The notes under the pieces were generated by a model. It made no database searches and was not told where the DNA came from. It saw only the letters and a program-made list of their open reading frames with translations. A stretch of DNA of 27,045 nucleotides from positions 1-27,045 of the forward strand of contig JACQAF010000257.1 of the NCBI GenBank assembly GCA_016195145.1, given 5' to 3'. Source of the DNA: Rhodospirillales bacterium (GTDB taxonomy: Bacteria > Pseudomonadota > Alphaproteobacteria > CACIAM-22H2). Shown piece by piece: positions 6,883-14,489 of the stretch; position 1 is the first letter of the stretch, and every line of letters begins with the position of its first letter. Made by a program: the position numbers and the translations under genes.

Positions 6883-8583
6883 ATGAAAATTGGCTTCAAC
6901 GACATGTCGCTACGGACGAAGATGTTCGTTGCGCCGATTTTTCTGCTGGCGGCGCTGATCGGGCTGTCGGCCTACTCCCTTGTCCTGTTGTCGGCGAACG
7001 AGGATCGCGTCGTTGAACTCAACCAAGGCGTCATCCAGCGCGCGGCTGCGGTCGCCGCGCTCGACAACCGGGTCGCGACCGTTCACGCGCGGCTTTTCCG
7101 GCTGACGACCGTCGCCGCGAACGACTCGCGGGCCGACAAAATCAACGTACTTGCCGACGAACTGGCCAAGGAAATCGGCACCATTGAGGGAAGCTTCAAG
7201 GCGGTTGCGCAATCGGCCGCCGGCGATGCAGATGCGGCGCCGCTAGTCGAAGCGGTCGGCTTGGCGCTCAAGGGCTATATGGAAGCGTCGAAGCAGGTCA
7301 CCTCGATGATCCGTTTCGACACCACGACCGCCTCGATCTTCATGGTCCAGGCGGAAGACTGGTTTGAAAAATATTACACGCAGCAGAAAAAGCTCGGCGA
7401 ACTGACCAACGCGCGCAAGACGGAAGTGCTGAACGAATTTCACGCGCAGGCGGTTTCCAGCCGCATCATATATGTCGCGGCGCTCGCCGTTGTCGGGATT
7501 GCGGCCCTTGCGGTCAGCCTGCTGGTCGGCAACCTTATCTCGCGCCCGGTTCTGGCGATGGAGGCGACGATGCGCCAGCTGGCCAGCGGCGACCTCGAGA
7601 TCGCCGTTCCCCATCTTGGCCGCCGCGACGAAATCGGTGCCATGGCGACGGCGGTCCAGGTGTTCAAGGACGGTGCGATCGAGCGCCGGCGATTAGAGGT
7701 TGAACAGGAGGCGCAACGCGCCGAGCGCGAACGTCGCGCCCAGCGAGTCGCCGAACTGACCCGCGATTTCGACGGCAAGGTCACGGGCGTGCTGCAGGCC
7801 CTGGCGACCTCGACCGACAGGATGCAAGGCACCTCGACCGCGATGGCCGATACGGCCGAGCGGACAAGCCAGCAGTCAACCGCCGTCGCTGCGGCGTCGG
7901 AGGAAGCGACGACCAACGTGCAGACAGTCGCGGCCGCGGCGGAAGAGCTGTCGGCGTCGGTCAGTGAAATCGGCCGCCAGGTCGCCGAATCGACCAAGAT
8001 CGCCGGCCGCGCGGTGGAAGAGGCCGCCCGGACCAACGAGACGATGAAAGGCCTCGAAGCGGCGGCGAAGAAAATTGGCGAGGTCGTCGGCATGATCAAC
8101 GACATCGCGGGGCAGACCAACCTCTTGGCCCTCAACGCCACCATCGAAGCGGCGCGCGCGGGCGAGGCCGGGAAGGGTTTTGCCGTCGTCGCATCCGAGG
8201 TGAAGAGCCTGGCCAACCAGACGGCCAAGGCGACCGAAGACATCGCCGCCCAGATCGCCGGCGTGCGCCAGGTTTCCGACGAGGCGGTGGCGGCGATCGG
8301 GCGTATTGGCGCGGTCATCGGCCAGATCAACGATATCGCCACCGGCATCGCTGTGGCGGTCGAGGAGCAGGGTGCGGCGACGCAGGAAATCGCCCGCAAT
8401 GTCCAGCAGGCGGCCGTTGGCACTGGCGAGGTGTCGTCCAATATCAGCGGCGTCACCCAGGCGGCTGCGGAAAGCGGCAACGCCGCAGCGGAATTGTTGC
8501 GGGTTGCCGCCGATCTGTCGCAGCATTCGAAAACTCTCGGCGCCGAGGTCGAACAGTTCCTCGCCGCCGTCAAGGCGGCCTGA
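6883..8583 (+). CDS. Methyl-accepting chemotaxis protein (two TM segments, HAMP, MCP signalling domain)
   Basis: 566 residues. TM1 is at about 14-36, a periplasmic helical region of about 155 residues at 38-192, TM2 at 194-219, HAMP at about 219-270, a charged coiled coil at 265-290, and the kinase-control hairpin at about 300-560. The hairpin tip (404-445) carries the nearly invariant INDIAGQTNLLALNATIEA and GKGFAVVASEVKSLA, which bind CheA and CheW. The periplasmic part looks like a helical-bundle sensor, not a Cache or PAS fold. No C-terminal CheB/CheR-binding pentapeptide is present (it ends FLAAVKAA). A good ribosome-binding site (GAGGGAG) lies before the ATG. It is probably transcribed with the Cache gene. 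No che or flagellar genes are in the window, so it would feed a chemotaxis system elsewhere. Confidence 0.93.
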   Translation: MKIGFNDMSLRTKMFVAPIFLLAALIGLSAYSLVLLSANEDRVVELNQGVIQRAAAVAALDNRVATVHARLFRLTTVAANDSRADKINVLADELAKEIGTIEGSFKAVAQSAAGDADAAPLVEAVGLALKGYMEASKQVTSMIRFDTTTASIFMVQAEDWFEKYYTQQKKLGELTNARKTEVLNEFHAQAVSSRIIYVAALAVVGIAALAVSLLVGNLISRPVLAMEATMRQLASGDLEIAVPHLGRRDEIGAMATAVQVFKDGAIERRRLEVEQEAQRAERERRAQRVAELTRDFDGKVTGVLQALATSTDRMQGTSTAMADTAERTSQQSTAVAAASEEATTNVQTVAAAAEELSASVSEIGRQVAESTKIAGRAVEEAARTNETMKGLEAAAKKIGEVVGMINDIAGQTNLLALNATIEAARAGEAGKGFAVVASEVKSLANQTAKATEDIAAQIAGVRQVSDEAVAAIGRIGAVIGQINDIATGIAVAVEEQGAATQEIARNVQQAAVGTGEVSSNISGVTQAAAESGNAAAELLRVAADLSQHSKTLGAEVEQFLAAVKAA

Positions 8584-8597
8584 GAACCCTACAGGCG
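8579..8597. terminator. Small hairpin across the convergent MCP/ubiB stop codons
   Basis: The arms GCCTG and CAGGC flank a nine-base loop and include the MCP stop codon. The two genes converge with only five bases between them, so any terminator must overlap coding sequence. There is no T-tract, so confidence is low. Confidence 0.25.
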
Positions 8598-10127
8598 AGT
8601 CAGGGCTACAAGCCCGGCGGCAGCGACCGCCGCTGCCACGGCCCATGGCCACAGGCCGCTGCCGCGCTGCCCGCCGCCGAGTGCGGCCAGCGATTCCGGG
8701 TGCAAACGCACGCCGCCGGCGGCCAGCATTGCCGCCGCCTTTTCAAGATTGCCGACGAAGCTCGGCAGCTCTTCGAGCCGGGCCAGCGCGTCCTCGGCCA
8801 CGGCGCGGCCGCGCGCCTCGATGCCGCGATTCTCGATCATCCATTCCTCGATCAGAGGCCGGGCCAGCGCCCACATATTGACCGCCGGGTCGAGCCGCCG
8901 GCCGACGCCCTCGCAGACCAGCATGCTCTTCTGGAGAAGCAATAGCTGCGGCTGGGCCTCCATCTGGAAGGTCTCTGTGACCTGGAACAGCTGGGCCAGC
9001 AGCCGGGCGAGCGAGATTTCGTGCAAGGGCCGGCCCATGATCGGCTCGGCGATCGCCCGGCAGGCCTGGGTGAACGCGCCCACCGATTGCGCCGCCGGCA
9101 CGTAGCCGGCGCGGAAATGCACCTCGGCGACCGATTTGTAGTCGCCGTTGAGAAAGCCGATCAGCATGTCGGCAAGGTAGTAGCGCGTGCGCTTGTCGAG
9201 CCGGCCCATGATGCCGAAATCGACCGCGATCAGCGCCCCGTCATCGGCGACGAACAGATTGCCGGGGTGCATGTCGGCGTGGAAAAAACCGTCGCGGAAC
9301 ACCTGCCTGAAGAACACCCGGCCGGCCCGGGCGATCACGTCGTCGGGGTCGTGGCCGGCGGCGCGGATCGCGTCCACCTCGTCGATCGAGATGCCGGCGA
9401 TGCGCGCCAGGGTCAAAACCCGCGTCGCGGTGCGCGACCAGTCGACCGTCGGCACGCGGAAATCGGGGTCGCCGGCGAAATTCTGGGCAAGCTCCGAGGC
9501 GGCCGCCGCCTCGAGCCGCAAATCCATCTCGATGCGCACCGTCTCGGCGAGGGTGCGCACGACCTCGACCGGCTTAAGCCGCCGCATTTTCGGCATCAGC
9601 CGCTCGGCCAGTTCGGCCAGCCACATGAAAAGGTCGAGATCGCGCGCGAATTGCGCCTCGACGCCCGGCCGCAGCACCTTGACGGCGACTTCCTCGCCCT
9701 CGGCGGTAACGGCGAAATGCACCTGGGCGATCGAGGCGGCGGCGACCGGCGTATCGTCGAAGTCGCGATAAAGCTCGGCGAGCGGCCGGCCAAGCTCGGC
9801 CTCGATGGTGGCGCGCGCCGCCGCTGCGGGAAACGGCGCGAGGCGATCCTGAAGCTCGGACAGATCGGCCGCCGCCTCCTCGCCCATCAGATCGGCGCGG
9901 GTGGACAGGGCCTGACCGAGCTTGATGAAGCTGGGGCCAAGCTCGACAAGGGCGGCGGCAAGGCGCTGGCCCGGCCGGAGGGAAAGCCCGGGTCGCTTCA
10001 GCCAGCGCGCGAGCCACAGGAGCGGGGCCGGCGGGTCGAGCCGCTCGATGCCGGTCAGCGCATCGTGGCGGGCGAGCGTCGCCGCGATCCGGACCAGCCG
10101 GCGGATATTGCGTATGGCGCGGATCAT
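8589..10127 (-). CDS. ubiB: UbiB, ABC1/ADCK-family atypical kinase for ubiquinone biosynthesis
   Basis: 512 residues. UbiB is a membrane-anchored atypical kinase/ATPase needed for coenzyme Q synthesis, probably by helping to extract or present the lipid intermediates. Seen here: the KxGQ motif KLGQ at 69-72 within LGPSFIKLGQALSTRADLM, the Ala-rich nucleotide loop ASIAQVH at 131-137, ATP-site Lys150 in VAVKVLRPGV, the catalytic loop HADMHPGN at 283-290, and the metal-binding DFG at 303-305. A C-terminal transmembrane helix (about 491-510) anchors it. The start ATG at 10127 is ten bases after the ubiE stop, so the two are co-transcribed. In relatives coaBC follows directly; here the Cache/MCP pair intervenes, and the ubiB end is intact. 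Confidence 0.94.
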   Translation of the reverse strand: MIRAIRNIRRLVRIAATLARHDALTGIERLDPPAPLLWLARWLKRPGLSLRPGQRLAAALVELGPSFIKLGQALSTRADLMGEEAAADLSELQDRLAPFPAAAARATIEAELGRPLAELYRDFDDTPVAAASIAQVHFAVTAEGEEVAVKVLRPGVEAQFARDLDLFMWLAELAERLMPKMRRLKPVEVVRTLAETVRIEMDLRLEAAAASELAQNFAGDPDFRVPTVDWSRTATRVLTLARIAGISIDEVDAIRAAGHDPDDVIARAGRVFFRQVFRDGFFHADMHPGNLFVADDGALIAVDFGIMGRLDKRTRYYLADMLIGFLNGDYKSVAEVHFRAGYVPAAQSVGAFTQACRAIAEPIMGRPLHEISLARLLAQLFQVTETFQMEAQPQLLLLQKSMLVCEGVGRRLDPAVNMWALARPLIEEWMIENRGIEARGRAVAEDALARLEELPSFVGNLEKAAAMLAAGGVRLHPESLAALGGGQRGSGLWPWAVAAAVAAAGLVALTRL

Positions 10128-10137
10128 CGGCGGCGGG

Positions 10138-10935
10138 TCAGAGACGCCAGGCGGCGTGGATCGCCGCGATGCCGCCCGACAGGTTGCGATAGCGCGCCCG
10201 GTCGAGCCCGGCCGCCGCCATGCGCCGGACCAGCCCGGCCTGCGGCGGGAAACGGCGGATGCTTTCGGCGAGATACTGATAGGCGGCGCGGTCGCCGGCG
10301 ACCAACTCGCCCAGCGCCGGCAGCACGGCGAAGGAATAATGATCGTAGAGCCGGCGCACGACCGGCACGGCGACATGGCTGAATTCGAGGCAGAAGAACC
10401 GCCCGCCGGGCTTGAGCACGCGCCGGGCCTCGGCCAGGGCGGCGTCGATATCGGTGACGTTGCGCAGGCCGAAGGCGATGGTATAGGCATCGATGCTGGC
10501 GCTGGCGACGGGCAGGCGCTCGGCGTCGCCGGCCATCCATGCGATGCCGTCGAGGATGCCGCGGTCGAGCGCCCGGTCGCGCCCGACGCCGAGCATCGCC
10601 GGATTGATGTCGCAGACCGCGATTTGCGCCCCCCTTGCCGGATCGCCCGCCGGGCCGGCGGCGGCGTCGCGCAGACGAAAGGCGATATCGCCGGTGCCGC
10701 CGGCAACGTCGAGGATGGTTTCGCCCGGGCGCGGGAACACGTCGTCGACAAACGCCGCCTTCCACAGCCGGTGCACGCCCGCCGACATCAGGTCGTTCAT
10801 CAGGTCGTAGCTGGGCGCAACGCTGTCGAACACGGCGCGCACGCGCCCGGCCTTTTCGGCGGCCGGCACCTCGCGGAAGCCGAAATCGGCGGTCGTCGCG
10901 ACGCGCTTGCGGGGTTTGCTCATGGCCGCGAACAT
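10138..10935 (-). CDS. ubiE: UbiE, demethylmenaquinone/2-methoxy-6-polyprenyl-1,4-benzoquinol C-methyltransferase
   Basis: 265 residues from the ATG at 10935; a second in-frame ATG at 10923 (MSKPRK) is equally possible, and neither has a clear Shine-Dalgarno sequence. The enzyme performs the SAM-dependent C-methylation in ubiquinone (and, where present, menaquinone) synthesis. The family signature VFDSVAPSYDLMNDLMSAGV is followed by HRLWK. The SAM loop DVAGGTG is at 76-82, FGLRNVTD follows near the middle, and LKPGGRFFCLEFS is the usual post-motif strand. The region between SAM motifs I and II is a few residues longer than usual (AAAGPAGDPARGAQ). It starts 58 bp from the divergent mutM and leads the ubiE-ubiB operon. 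Confidence 0.94.
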   Translation of the reverse strand: MFAAMSKPRKRVATTADFGFREVPAAEKAGRVRAVFDSVAPSYDLMNDLMSAGVHRLWKAAFVDDVFPRPGETILDVAGGTGDIAFRLRDAAAGPAGDPARGAQIAVCDINPAMLGVGRDRALDRGILDGIAWMAGDAERLPVASASIDAYTIAFGLRNVTDIDAALAEARRVLKPGGRFFCLEFSHVAVPVVRRLYDHYSFAVLPALGELVAGDRAAYQYLAESIRRFPPQAGLVRRMAAAGLDRARYRNLSGGIAAIHAAWRL

Positions 10936-10993
10936 AGCGCGCCGCCGCCGGTTCGGCTAGGTTAGCGGCGTCTAAATCTGGTTCTACGAGGCC

Positions 10994-11872
10994 ATGCCCG
11001 AACTTCCCGAGGTTGAAACCGTGGTGCGCGGCCTGCGGCCGCGCCTCGTCGGCCGGCGGCTGGTGCGCCTTGTCCAGCGCCGGGCCGATCTGCGCGCGCC
11101 GCTGCCGCGCGGGCTCGCGTCGCGGACCGAGGGGCGGCGCGTCGTCGCGGTCGAACGGCGGGCGAAATACATTCTCATCCGCCTTGCGGCGCGGCGCGGG
11201 CGAGACGCCGGTGGCGATGCGGGCGAGAACATCCTGATCATCCATCTCGGCATGACCGGCCATCTCGTCTTTATGGCCGATCCGCCGCCGCCGGCGGGGC
11301 CGCACGATCACCTCGATTTCACGTTCGACGATGGCACGCTGCTGCGCTTCACCGATCCGCGGCGTTTCGGCGTGGTCGATCTGATGCCAGCGGCGGCGCT
11401 CGCCCGCGACCGGCGCTTTGCCTCGCTGGGGCCCGAACCGCTGGCGCCCGAATTCACGCCGGCGGTGCTTGAGGCGGTGCTCGCCGGCCGGCGCGGGCCG
11501 ATCAAGGCGGCGCTGCTCGATCAGCGGCTGGTCGCCGGCATCGGCAACATCTATGCCTGCGAGGCGCTGTTCGCCGCCGGCATTTCGCCGCGCCGCGCGG
11601 CGGGAACCGTGCGCGGCCCGCGCGCCGCAGCGCTGACGGTAGCGATTCGCGACGTTCTCAACCGGGCGATTGCGGCCGGCGGCTCGTCATTGCGCGACTA
11701 TGTCCAGGCCTCGGGCGAGCTTGGCTGGTTCCAGATGCAGTGGGGGGTTTACGACCGCGAGGGCCAGCCATGCCCCGGTTGCGACTGCGGGCGGCCGGGC
11801 CGGCCGGGGGCGATCCGGCGCATCGTCCAGTCGGGCCGCTCGACTTTCTATTGTGCAAAGCGGCAACGCTGA
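10994..11872 (+). CDS. mutM: Formamidopyrimidine-DNA glycosylase (Fpg/MutM), zinc finger lacking its fourth cysteine
   Basis: 292 residues. It excises 8-oxoguanine and formamidopyrimidines and nicks the abasic site. The N-terminal MPELPEVETVVRG gives catalytic Pro2 and Glu3, and Lys58 in RRAKYILI is the conserved catalytic lysine. HLGMTGHL, FTDPRRFG, the H2TH region (GPIKAALLDQRLVAGIGNIYACEALF) and the C-terminal hairpin GRSTFYC are all present. The zinc finger normally ends CxxC. Here it reads FYCAKRQR, so Cys287 is followed by Arg290 where the fourth ligand should be. An additional Cys265 lies after Cys260 and Cys263 and might substitute. The gene is divergent from ubiE and followed after 15 bp by a secreted hypothetical protein, as expected for this block. 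Confidence 0.93.
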   Translation: MPELPEVETVVRGLRPRLVGRRLVRLVQRRADLRAPLPRGLASRTEGRRVVAVERRAKYILIRLAARRGRDAGGDAGENILIIHLGMTGHLVFMADPPPPAGPHDHLDFTFDDGTLLRFTDPRRFGVVDLMPAAALARDRRFASLGPEPLAPEFTPAVLEAVLAGRRGPIKAALLDQRLVAGIGNIYACEALFAAGISPRRAAGTVRGPRAAALTVAIRDVLNRAIAAGGSSLRDYVQASGELGWFQMQWGVYDREGQPCPGCDCGRPGRPGAIRRIVQSGRSTFYCAKRQR

Positions 11873-11887
11873 GGTAAGAGCGCAGTT

Positions 11888-12286
11888 ATGCAAGGGGTAT
11901 TCCGGCGCCTGATCGTCCTCTGGCTGTGCCTGGGGCTCGCCGTTCCGGCGGTTGCCGCGATGGCGCAGGCGGCAGAAGGGTTCGTTACCGGCGTCGAGGA
12001 CATGCCGCTGATGCCGGGGCTGACCCAGCTCGGCGGCGCGATCGGGTTCGATGCGCCGTCGGGGCGCATCGTCGAGGTTTATGCCGAGGGGGCGGTGACT
12101 CGCGAACGGGTGCTTGAGTTTTATGCCGCGACGTTGCCGCAGCTCGGCTGGCAGGCGATCCGGCCGGGCGCGTTTCGCCGCGAGGGCGAAATGCTGCAGA
12201 TCGAATTCCCGCCGCCGGACCGGGCGCGCGCGGCGAGCCGGCAGGCCGGGTCGCTGATCGTGCGCTTTTTCCTGTCGCCGGGCTGA
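11888..12286 (+). CDS. Secreted conserved hypothetical protein of the mutM-rpsT block
   Basis: 132 residues. A signal peptide covers about residues 1-28 (RRL, then a long Leu/Val/Ala core, cleavage near AMAQA). The mature part of about 100 residues contains VEDMPLMPGLTQL, FDAPSGRIVEVYAEGAVTRE, FYAATLPQLGWQAI and FRREGEMLQIEF. I recall the same pattern in small exported proteins between mutM and the enoyl-CoA hydratase gene in Rhodospirillales. The alternating pattern suggests a compact alpha/beta fold; no cysteine pairs, metal ligands or catalytic motif are visible. Function is unknown. A GAGG lies 13 bases before the ATG. It probably shares a transcript with mutM. Confidence 0.75.
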   Translation: MQGVFRRLIVLWLCLGLAVPAVAAMAQAAEGFVTGVEDMPLMPGLTQLGGAIGFDAPSGRIVEVYAEGAVTRERVLEFYAATLPQLGWQAIRPGAFRREGEMLQIEFPPPDRARAASRQAGSLIVRFFLSPG

Positions 12287-12352
12287 CGCCGGCATCGGAT
12301 CGTTTCGACACCTTAACAACAACGCTTTAACGATAATTGCTGGAGAACAAAC

Positions 12353-13129
12353 ATGGCGTACCAGAACATCCTGGTGGAAACCAAAGGCCGGGTCGGCCTC
12401 ATCCGCCTCAATCGGCCGAAGGCCCTCAACGCCCTGTCGGCCGGCCTGATCGCCGAACTCGGTCAGGCGCTGGATGCGTTCGAGGCCGATGACAATATCG
12501 GCGCCATGGTCCTGACCGGCAGCGAAAAGGCATTTGCGGCCGGCGCCGACATCAAGGAGATGAAGGACCAGAGTTATATGGATGCCTATCTCAAGGACTT
12601 CATCACCAACGGATGGGAACGGATTACCACCTGCCGCAAGCCGATCATCGCCGCCGTAGCGGGCTATGCGCTGGGCGGGGGGTGCGAGGTGGCGATGATG
12701 TGCGATTTCATCATTGCCGCCGATACGGCCAAGTTCGGCCAGCCGGAAATCACGCTCGGCACCATTCCCGGTTCTGGCGGCACGCAGCGCCTGACCCGCT
12801 TCGTCGGCAAATCGAAAGCGATGGAAATGTGCCTCACGGGCCGGATGATGGACGCCGCCGAGGCCGAACGCGCCGGCCTCGTCAGCCGGATCGTACCGGC
12901 GGCGGATCTGATCGAGGAAGCGCTTAAAACCGCGGTCAAGATCGCCGATATGTCGCGCCCGATCGTCATGATCGCCAAAGAGGCGGTCAACCGGGCCTAT
13001 GAAACGACGCTGGCCGAGGGCGTGCGGTTCGAGCGTCGGCTGTTCCATTCGACCTTCGCCACCGAAGACCAGAAAGAGGGCATGGCGGCGTTCGCCGAGA
13101 AACGCCAGCCGCAGTTTAAACACCGTTAA
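12353..13129 (+). CDS. Enoyl-CoA hydratase (crotonase family)
   Basis: 258 residues, the standard length. It hydrates 2-trans-enoyl-CoA to 3-hydroxyacyl-CoA in fatty-acid beta-oxidation or related acyl-CoA breakdown. Oxyanion-hole segments are AFAAGADIKEM and YALGGGCEVAMMCDF. The two catalytic glutamates of true hydratases are both present: Glu112 (GGGCE) and Glu132 (GQPEITLGTIPG), followed by GSGGTQRL. This separates it from isomerases and other crotonase relatives. GGAGA sits seven bases before the ATG in an AT-richer leader (12303-12352). Position between mutM and rpsT is conserved in Alphaproteobacteria. No partner beta-oxidation genes are adjacent, so the physiological pathway is open. 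Confidence 0.93.
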   Translation: MAYQNILVETKGRVGLIRLNRPKALNALSAGLIAELGQALDAFEADDNIGAMVLTGSEKAFAAGADIKEMKDQSYMDAYLKDFITNGWERITTCRKPIIAAVAGYALGGGCEVAMMCDFIIAADTAKFGQPEITLGTIPGSGGTQRLTRFVGKSKAMEMCLTGRMMDAAEAERAGLVSRIVPAADLIEEALKTAVKIADMSRPIVMIAKEAVNRAYETTLAEGVRFERRLFHSTFATEDQKEGMAAFAEKRQPQFKHR

Positions 13130-13172
13130 CCAGGATATCCGGGCGGCCGGGGGCGGCCAGCCGGCGCGGGCG

Positions 13173-13201
13173 TTGACGCGCCCGCGGCCGAGGGCTATAA
13201 C
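13173..13201 (+). promoter_or_regulatory. rpsT: Sigma-70-type promoter of rpsT
   Basis: TTGACG (13173-13178) and TATAAC (13196-13201) are spaced by exactly 17 bp, each matching consensus at five of six positions. Transcription would start near 13208, leaving a leader of about 39 nt before the rpsT ATG. This is the best promoter in the window and fits a strongly expressed ribosomal gene. Confidence 0.75.
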
Positions 13202-13246
13202 GCCCGCCTTCCCGCACGAACGATCGAGATTGAAGACAGGTTCATC

Positions 13247-13507
13247 ATGGCCAAAACCGAATCGGCAAAGAAAAAGGCGCGCCAGGCGCTCAAGCGCAAG
13301 GCGATCAACCAGACGCGCACCTCGCGCTACCGCAGCTATGTGAAAAAAGTCGAAACGGCGATCACCGCCGGCAACAAGGCTGCGGCACAAGCGGCGCTCA
13401 AGGAAGCGCAGCCGGTGCTGATGAGCAGCGTCGGCCTGGGCACGGTCCTCAAGAACACGGTCGCCCGCAAGCTGTCCCGGCTATCGGCGCGCATCAAGGC
13501 GCTCTGA
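13247..13507 (+). CDS. rpsT: 30S ribosomal protein S20
   Basis: 86 residues, the usual size. S20 is a helical protein that binds 16S rRNA early in small-subunit assembly. The N-terminus is strongly basic (AKTESAKKKARQALKRKAIN), followed by NQTRTSRYRSYVKKVETAI and the C-terminal GLGTVLKNTVARKLSRLSARI, all typical. It has its own promoter (13173-13201) and a possible terminator behind it. The rpsT-dnaA neighbourhood is conserved in Alphaproteobacteria. Confidence 0.97.
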   Translation: MAKTESAKKKARQALKRKAINQTRTSRYRSYVKKVETAITAGNKAAAQAALKEAQPVLMSSVGLGTVLKNTVARKLSRLSARIKAL

Positions 13508-13975
13508 CGCGCTAACACACAAGATTTTGCGTTTCGTCGCCGCAATATAGCAAGACGCGGCGGAATGCGTTCCGTTTTGCTCCAAAACTATTTTGAATTT
13601 TCCGAAAAATTTGCCAATTGAATCATGACGCGGAAAATTTTTCCGTGGCAGCCGCCATATTTTTGACACGCAAGTGAAAAAATTTTGCATTCCCGCATCG
13701 ATCGTATTGCGCCCGGCGGAAACGACGACTAGAGTCGCCAAGGTCGGCTGGGGGGGCAACTCAAAAAAATTCGGCCGATGTCTTGGTGTTCGAATTCCAG
13801 ATTTAGCAAATCGAGCTTCGGCAATTTCGGACGGCAAACGAACCAGCCCGATTTTGGGCGTTCGCACGAGATTCGGTTTCCTAAATCCGGCGGCTGACTG
13901 ACGCGAATTCGATCGAAGTCCGGGACGGAACAGAGAAGCAGGAAGAATTTCAGGCGCGAGGATTATGAAAAAGCA
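13508..13975. other. 468-bp AT-rich non-coding gap with clustered palindromes upstream of rhodanese-dnaA
   Basis: This is the longest gene-free stretch in the window and is visibly AT-rich at about 13580-13700. It holds inverted repeats AATTTT-CCGA-AAAATT (13596-13611), CGGAAAA-T-TTTTCCG (13631-13645) and CGACT-AG-AGTCG (about 13727-13738), plus A/T tracts and three GANTC sites (CcrM-type methylation motif). I looked for DnaA boxes (TTATNCACA and complement) and found none with fewer than two mismatches, and no TTAA-N7-TTAA CtrA site. It must include the promoter for rhodanese-dnaA, but no confident boxes are seen. An origin is possible by location but not supported by sequence. A 75-codon frame at 13674-13901 looks spurious. 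Confidence 0.6.
13561..13578 (+). terminator. Possible intrinsic terminator of rpsT
   Basis: A short hairpin, CGGAA-TGCG-TTCCG, is followed at once by TTTT, about 55 bp after the rpsT stop. The stem is only five base pairs, so it would be weak, but placement and the T-run are right. Confidence 0.45.
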
Positions 13976-14485
13976 ATGCCGCGTCCCGACATGAACAATC
14001 TTCAATCCAGCGGTTCTCGCGCCAATCCGGCAGCAGTGGATGCACCGGCGACGGGCGCATATGCCGGCGATCTGTCGCCGCAAGAGGCGTGGAATCTTTT
14101 GCGCCGCGAACCCGCCGCCATACTCGTCGATTGCCGGTCTCCGGCCGAGTGGACGTTTGTCGGGTTGCCCGATCTGTCTTCTCTTGGCAAGCGCGTCGTT
14201 TGCGTGCCGTGGCAGAGCTGGTCCGGCACGGTTGGGGCCCCTATGGCGCCTAACCCGCAATTCGCCGCCGATCTGGGGCGCGCGCAGGTGGGTCCGGACG
14301 AGCCGGTAATCTTTCTCTGCCGCTCCGGCGGGCGCTCGAAGGCGGCAGCCGTGGCAATGACCGCGCAGGGATACCGACATTGCTACAATCTTGCCGGCGG
14401 CTTCGAAGGACCCCATGACCCGGCCAAGCATCGCGGTGGCGTTGCCGGCTGGAAAGCGGCTGGTCTGCCGTGGGCCCAGGAGTAG
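13976..14485 (+). CDS. Rhodanese-domain sulfurtransferase upstream of dnaA
   Basis: 169 residues from the ATG at 13976; an ATG at 13991 is an alternative, and neither has a well-spaced Shine-Dalgarno sequence. A single rhodanese domain begins at LSPQEAWNLL. It includes VDCRSPAEWTFVGLPDL and the active-site loop CRSGGRS (115-121) with catalytic Cys115, then SKAAAVAMTAQGY and NLAGGFEG. Such domains carry a cysteine persulfide and move sulfane sulfur between proteins or small acceptors. The six-residue loop with basic residues suits sulfur substrates rather than the longer phosphatase-type loop. No signal peptide, so cytosolic. Its stop lies four bases before the dnaA GTG, so the two are almost certainly co-transcribed. 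The partner is unknown. Confidence 0.9.
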   Translation: MPRPDMNNLQSSGSRANPAAVDAPATGAYAGDLSPQEAWNLLRREPAAILVDCRSPAEWTFVGLPDLSSLGKRVVCVPWQSWSGTVGAPMAPNPQFAADLGRAQVGPDEPVIFLCRSGGRSKAAAVAMTAQGYRHCYNLAGGFEGPHDPAKHRGGVAGWKAAGLPWAQE

Positions 14486-14489
14486 GGCC

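Noticed and set aside
6181..8588. Transposon or integron ends around the Cache/MCP pair
   Set aside because: I found no terminal inverted repeats, target-site duplication or recombinase remnant at either border.
12313..12330. TTAA-N-TTAA pair upstream of enoyl-CoA hydratase as a CtrA site
   Set aside because: The spacing is ten bases, whereas CtrA needs seven.
11687..13390. 567-codon minus-strand frame across mutM, the hypothetical gene, enoyl-CoA hydratase and rpsT
   Set aside because: It is antisense to four recognisable genes and has no family resemblance.
13674..13901. 75-codon GTG-started frame in the AT-rich gap
   Set aside because: No ribosome-binding site, no recognisable family, and it runs through palindromes and homopolymer tracts.
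13965..13994. Nine-codon frame (MKKQCRVPT) ending in ATGA at a possible rhodanese start, as a leader peptide
   Set aside because: The GAGGA lies only two bases before its ATG, which is too close to work normally, and no attenuator structure follows.
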